The translations under genes and the position numbers were made by a program. Positions 63,439 to 64,000 of a stretch of DNA of 64,000 nt are shown here, piece after piece. How positions within the stretch are numbered: position 1 is the stretch's first letter; each line of letters begins with the position of its first letter. The DNA is taken from the NCBI GenBank assembly GCA_016213785.1, contig JACQZQ010000056.1, positions 1 to 64,000 of the forward strand, read 5' to 3'. The DNA is from Acidobacteriota bacterium (GTDB lineage: Bacteria > Acidobacteriota > Blastocatellia > Chloracidobacteriales > JADJPF01). The notes under the pieces were generated by a model, which was not told the DNA's origin, ran no database searches, and saw only the letters and a list, made by a program, of their open reading frames with translations.

Positions 63439-64000
63439 GTGAAAGGGCAGTTACTTAATTTAATAGGCAATACTCCTTTAGTTGAGTTAAAAAGCTTTAG
63501 TAAATCTGATGTAAAAATATTTGCTAAGCTAGAAATGATGAACCCTAGCGGCTCACTAAAAGATCGTATTGCTAAATATATGATTGAAGAAGCAGAAAGA
63601 ACAGGTAAACTTACTCCTGGTAAAACTATTATTGAAGCTTCTAGCGGTAATACAGGGATTTCTCTCTCTATGGTAGGCTCATTAAAGGGCTACCGTACTA
63701 AAATTTTTATGCCTGAGTCTAAAAGTATAGAGCGTCGTATAATGATGCGTATGTGGGGGGCAGATCTGGTTTTAACTTCACGTAATAATCCTCATAGCCA
63801 TATTGAAGCAGCAAAAGAGCTTGCTGCTAGCGGAGATGCTTATTTTTATATTGATCAAAATGAAAACCAAGATAATGTCTTAGCACATTATCATCATACG
63901 GCTGGAGAGATTTTAGAGCAAATGACAGGCACAATAGATGCTTTTCTTGCTGGTATTGGGACAGGTGGAACCATTATGGGTGTTGGTAGAAGGCTAAAAG
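63439..64000 (+). CDS. cysteine synthase (O-acetylserine sulfhydrylase family), partial at window end
   Basis: The frame begins at a GTG, with GGAGG six bases before it, and runs to the end of the window, about 187 codons, without a stop. It is the N-terminal part of a PLP-dependent cysteine synthase/cystathionine beta-synthase-type enzyme, making cysteine from an activated serine and sulfide. IGNTPLVEL opens it, MNPSGSLKDRIA carries the PLP lysine, SSGNTGI binds the substrate carboxylate, and GIGTGGTIMGVG binds the PLP phosphate. CysK and CysM types cannot be told apart from this part, so I give no symbol. It is 21 bases after the RPGV TPR gene and probably co-transcribed. Confidence 0.93.
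   Translation, partial: MKGQLLNLIGNTPLVELKSFSKSDVKIFAKLEMMNPSGSLKDRIAKYMIEEAERTGKLTPGKTIIEASSGNTGISLSMVGSLKGYRTKIFMPESKSIERRIMMRMWGADLVLTSRNNPHSHIEAAKELAASGDAYFYIDQNENQDNVLAHYHHTAGEILEQMTGTIDAFLAGIGTGGTIMGVGRRLK

Overview
The window is AT-rich (GC roughly one third by eye) and comes from a Gram-negative-type bacterium: it has an LPS heptosyltransferase, Tat and Sec signal peptides, and a SulP permease. The density of Hanks-type Ser/Thr kinases is high (seven, one a predicted pseudokinase). Two of them carry an N-terminal module (MT..., EV.SLL..H, FL) that I associate with Acidobacteriota, and ECF sigma factors sit beside kinases. A low-GC member of Acidobacteriota is my best guess. This is inferred from gene content only; no rRNA gene is present.

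Layout. 1-1.6 kb: an IS4-like transposase and a start-less ankyrin remnant. 1.7-5.2 kb: a large membrane kinase. 5.2-6.7 kb: a degraded IS66 transposase followed by two small genes that look like orphan polymorphic-toxin immunity genes (a zinc-ribbon protein and an Imm21-like protein). 6.7-10.4 kb: a type III polyketide synthase, a carboxylesterase and a chalcone-isomerase-like protein on one strand. 10.5-13 kb: an ECF sigma factor with a predicted pseudokinase. 13-17 kb: a serine hydrolase, an oxidoreductase-SCP2 fusion and an orphan. 17-20.3 kb: an FHA-GAF histidine kinase and a PP2C phosphatase. 20.4-22 kb: a propeller-like exported protein with five IQKPGH repeats, preceded by an overlooked 47-residue exported peptide with two IVKPGH motifs. 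22-28 kb: an M24 peptidase, an orphan, and an overlapping operon for heptosyltransferase, methyltransferase, DUF3108 and GH13. 28-36.4 kb: an AAA ATPase, two hotdog thioesterases, a TerB-like protein, a GYF_2-like membrane protein, an Rpn-like nuclease and a lipid kinase. 36.5-41 kb: two exported TPR-type proteins and a kinase. 41-49 kb: SulP permease, kinase, ECF sigma, and a two-component-style propeller fused to a Ser/Thr kinase. 49-58 kb: GAF protein, histidine phosphatase and a phosphorelay cluster. 58-61 kb: two kinases, one carrying an FGE-sulfatase domain. 61-64 kb: a TPR protein with six RPGV motifs, then the start of a cysteine synthase.

Taken together the window is dominated by signalling: Ser/Thr kinases, one PP2C phosphatase, an FHA reader attached to a histidine kinase, and hybrid kinases with receiver and Hpt domains. 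These are parts from which Ser/Thr and His-Asp signalling could be cross-wired, although no partner pair is proven by sequence. The best candidate for something undescribed is the KPGH pair at 20.4-22.0 kb. Next come the pseudokinase next to an ECF sigma factor, the propeller/Y_Y_Y-Ser/Thr kinase fusion, and the type III PKS with a CHI-like neighbour. No tRNA, rRNA or CRISPR array was recognised.
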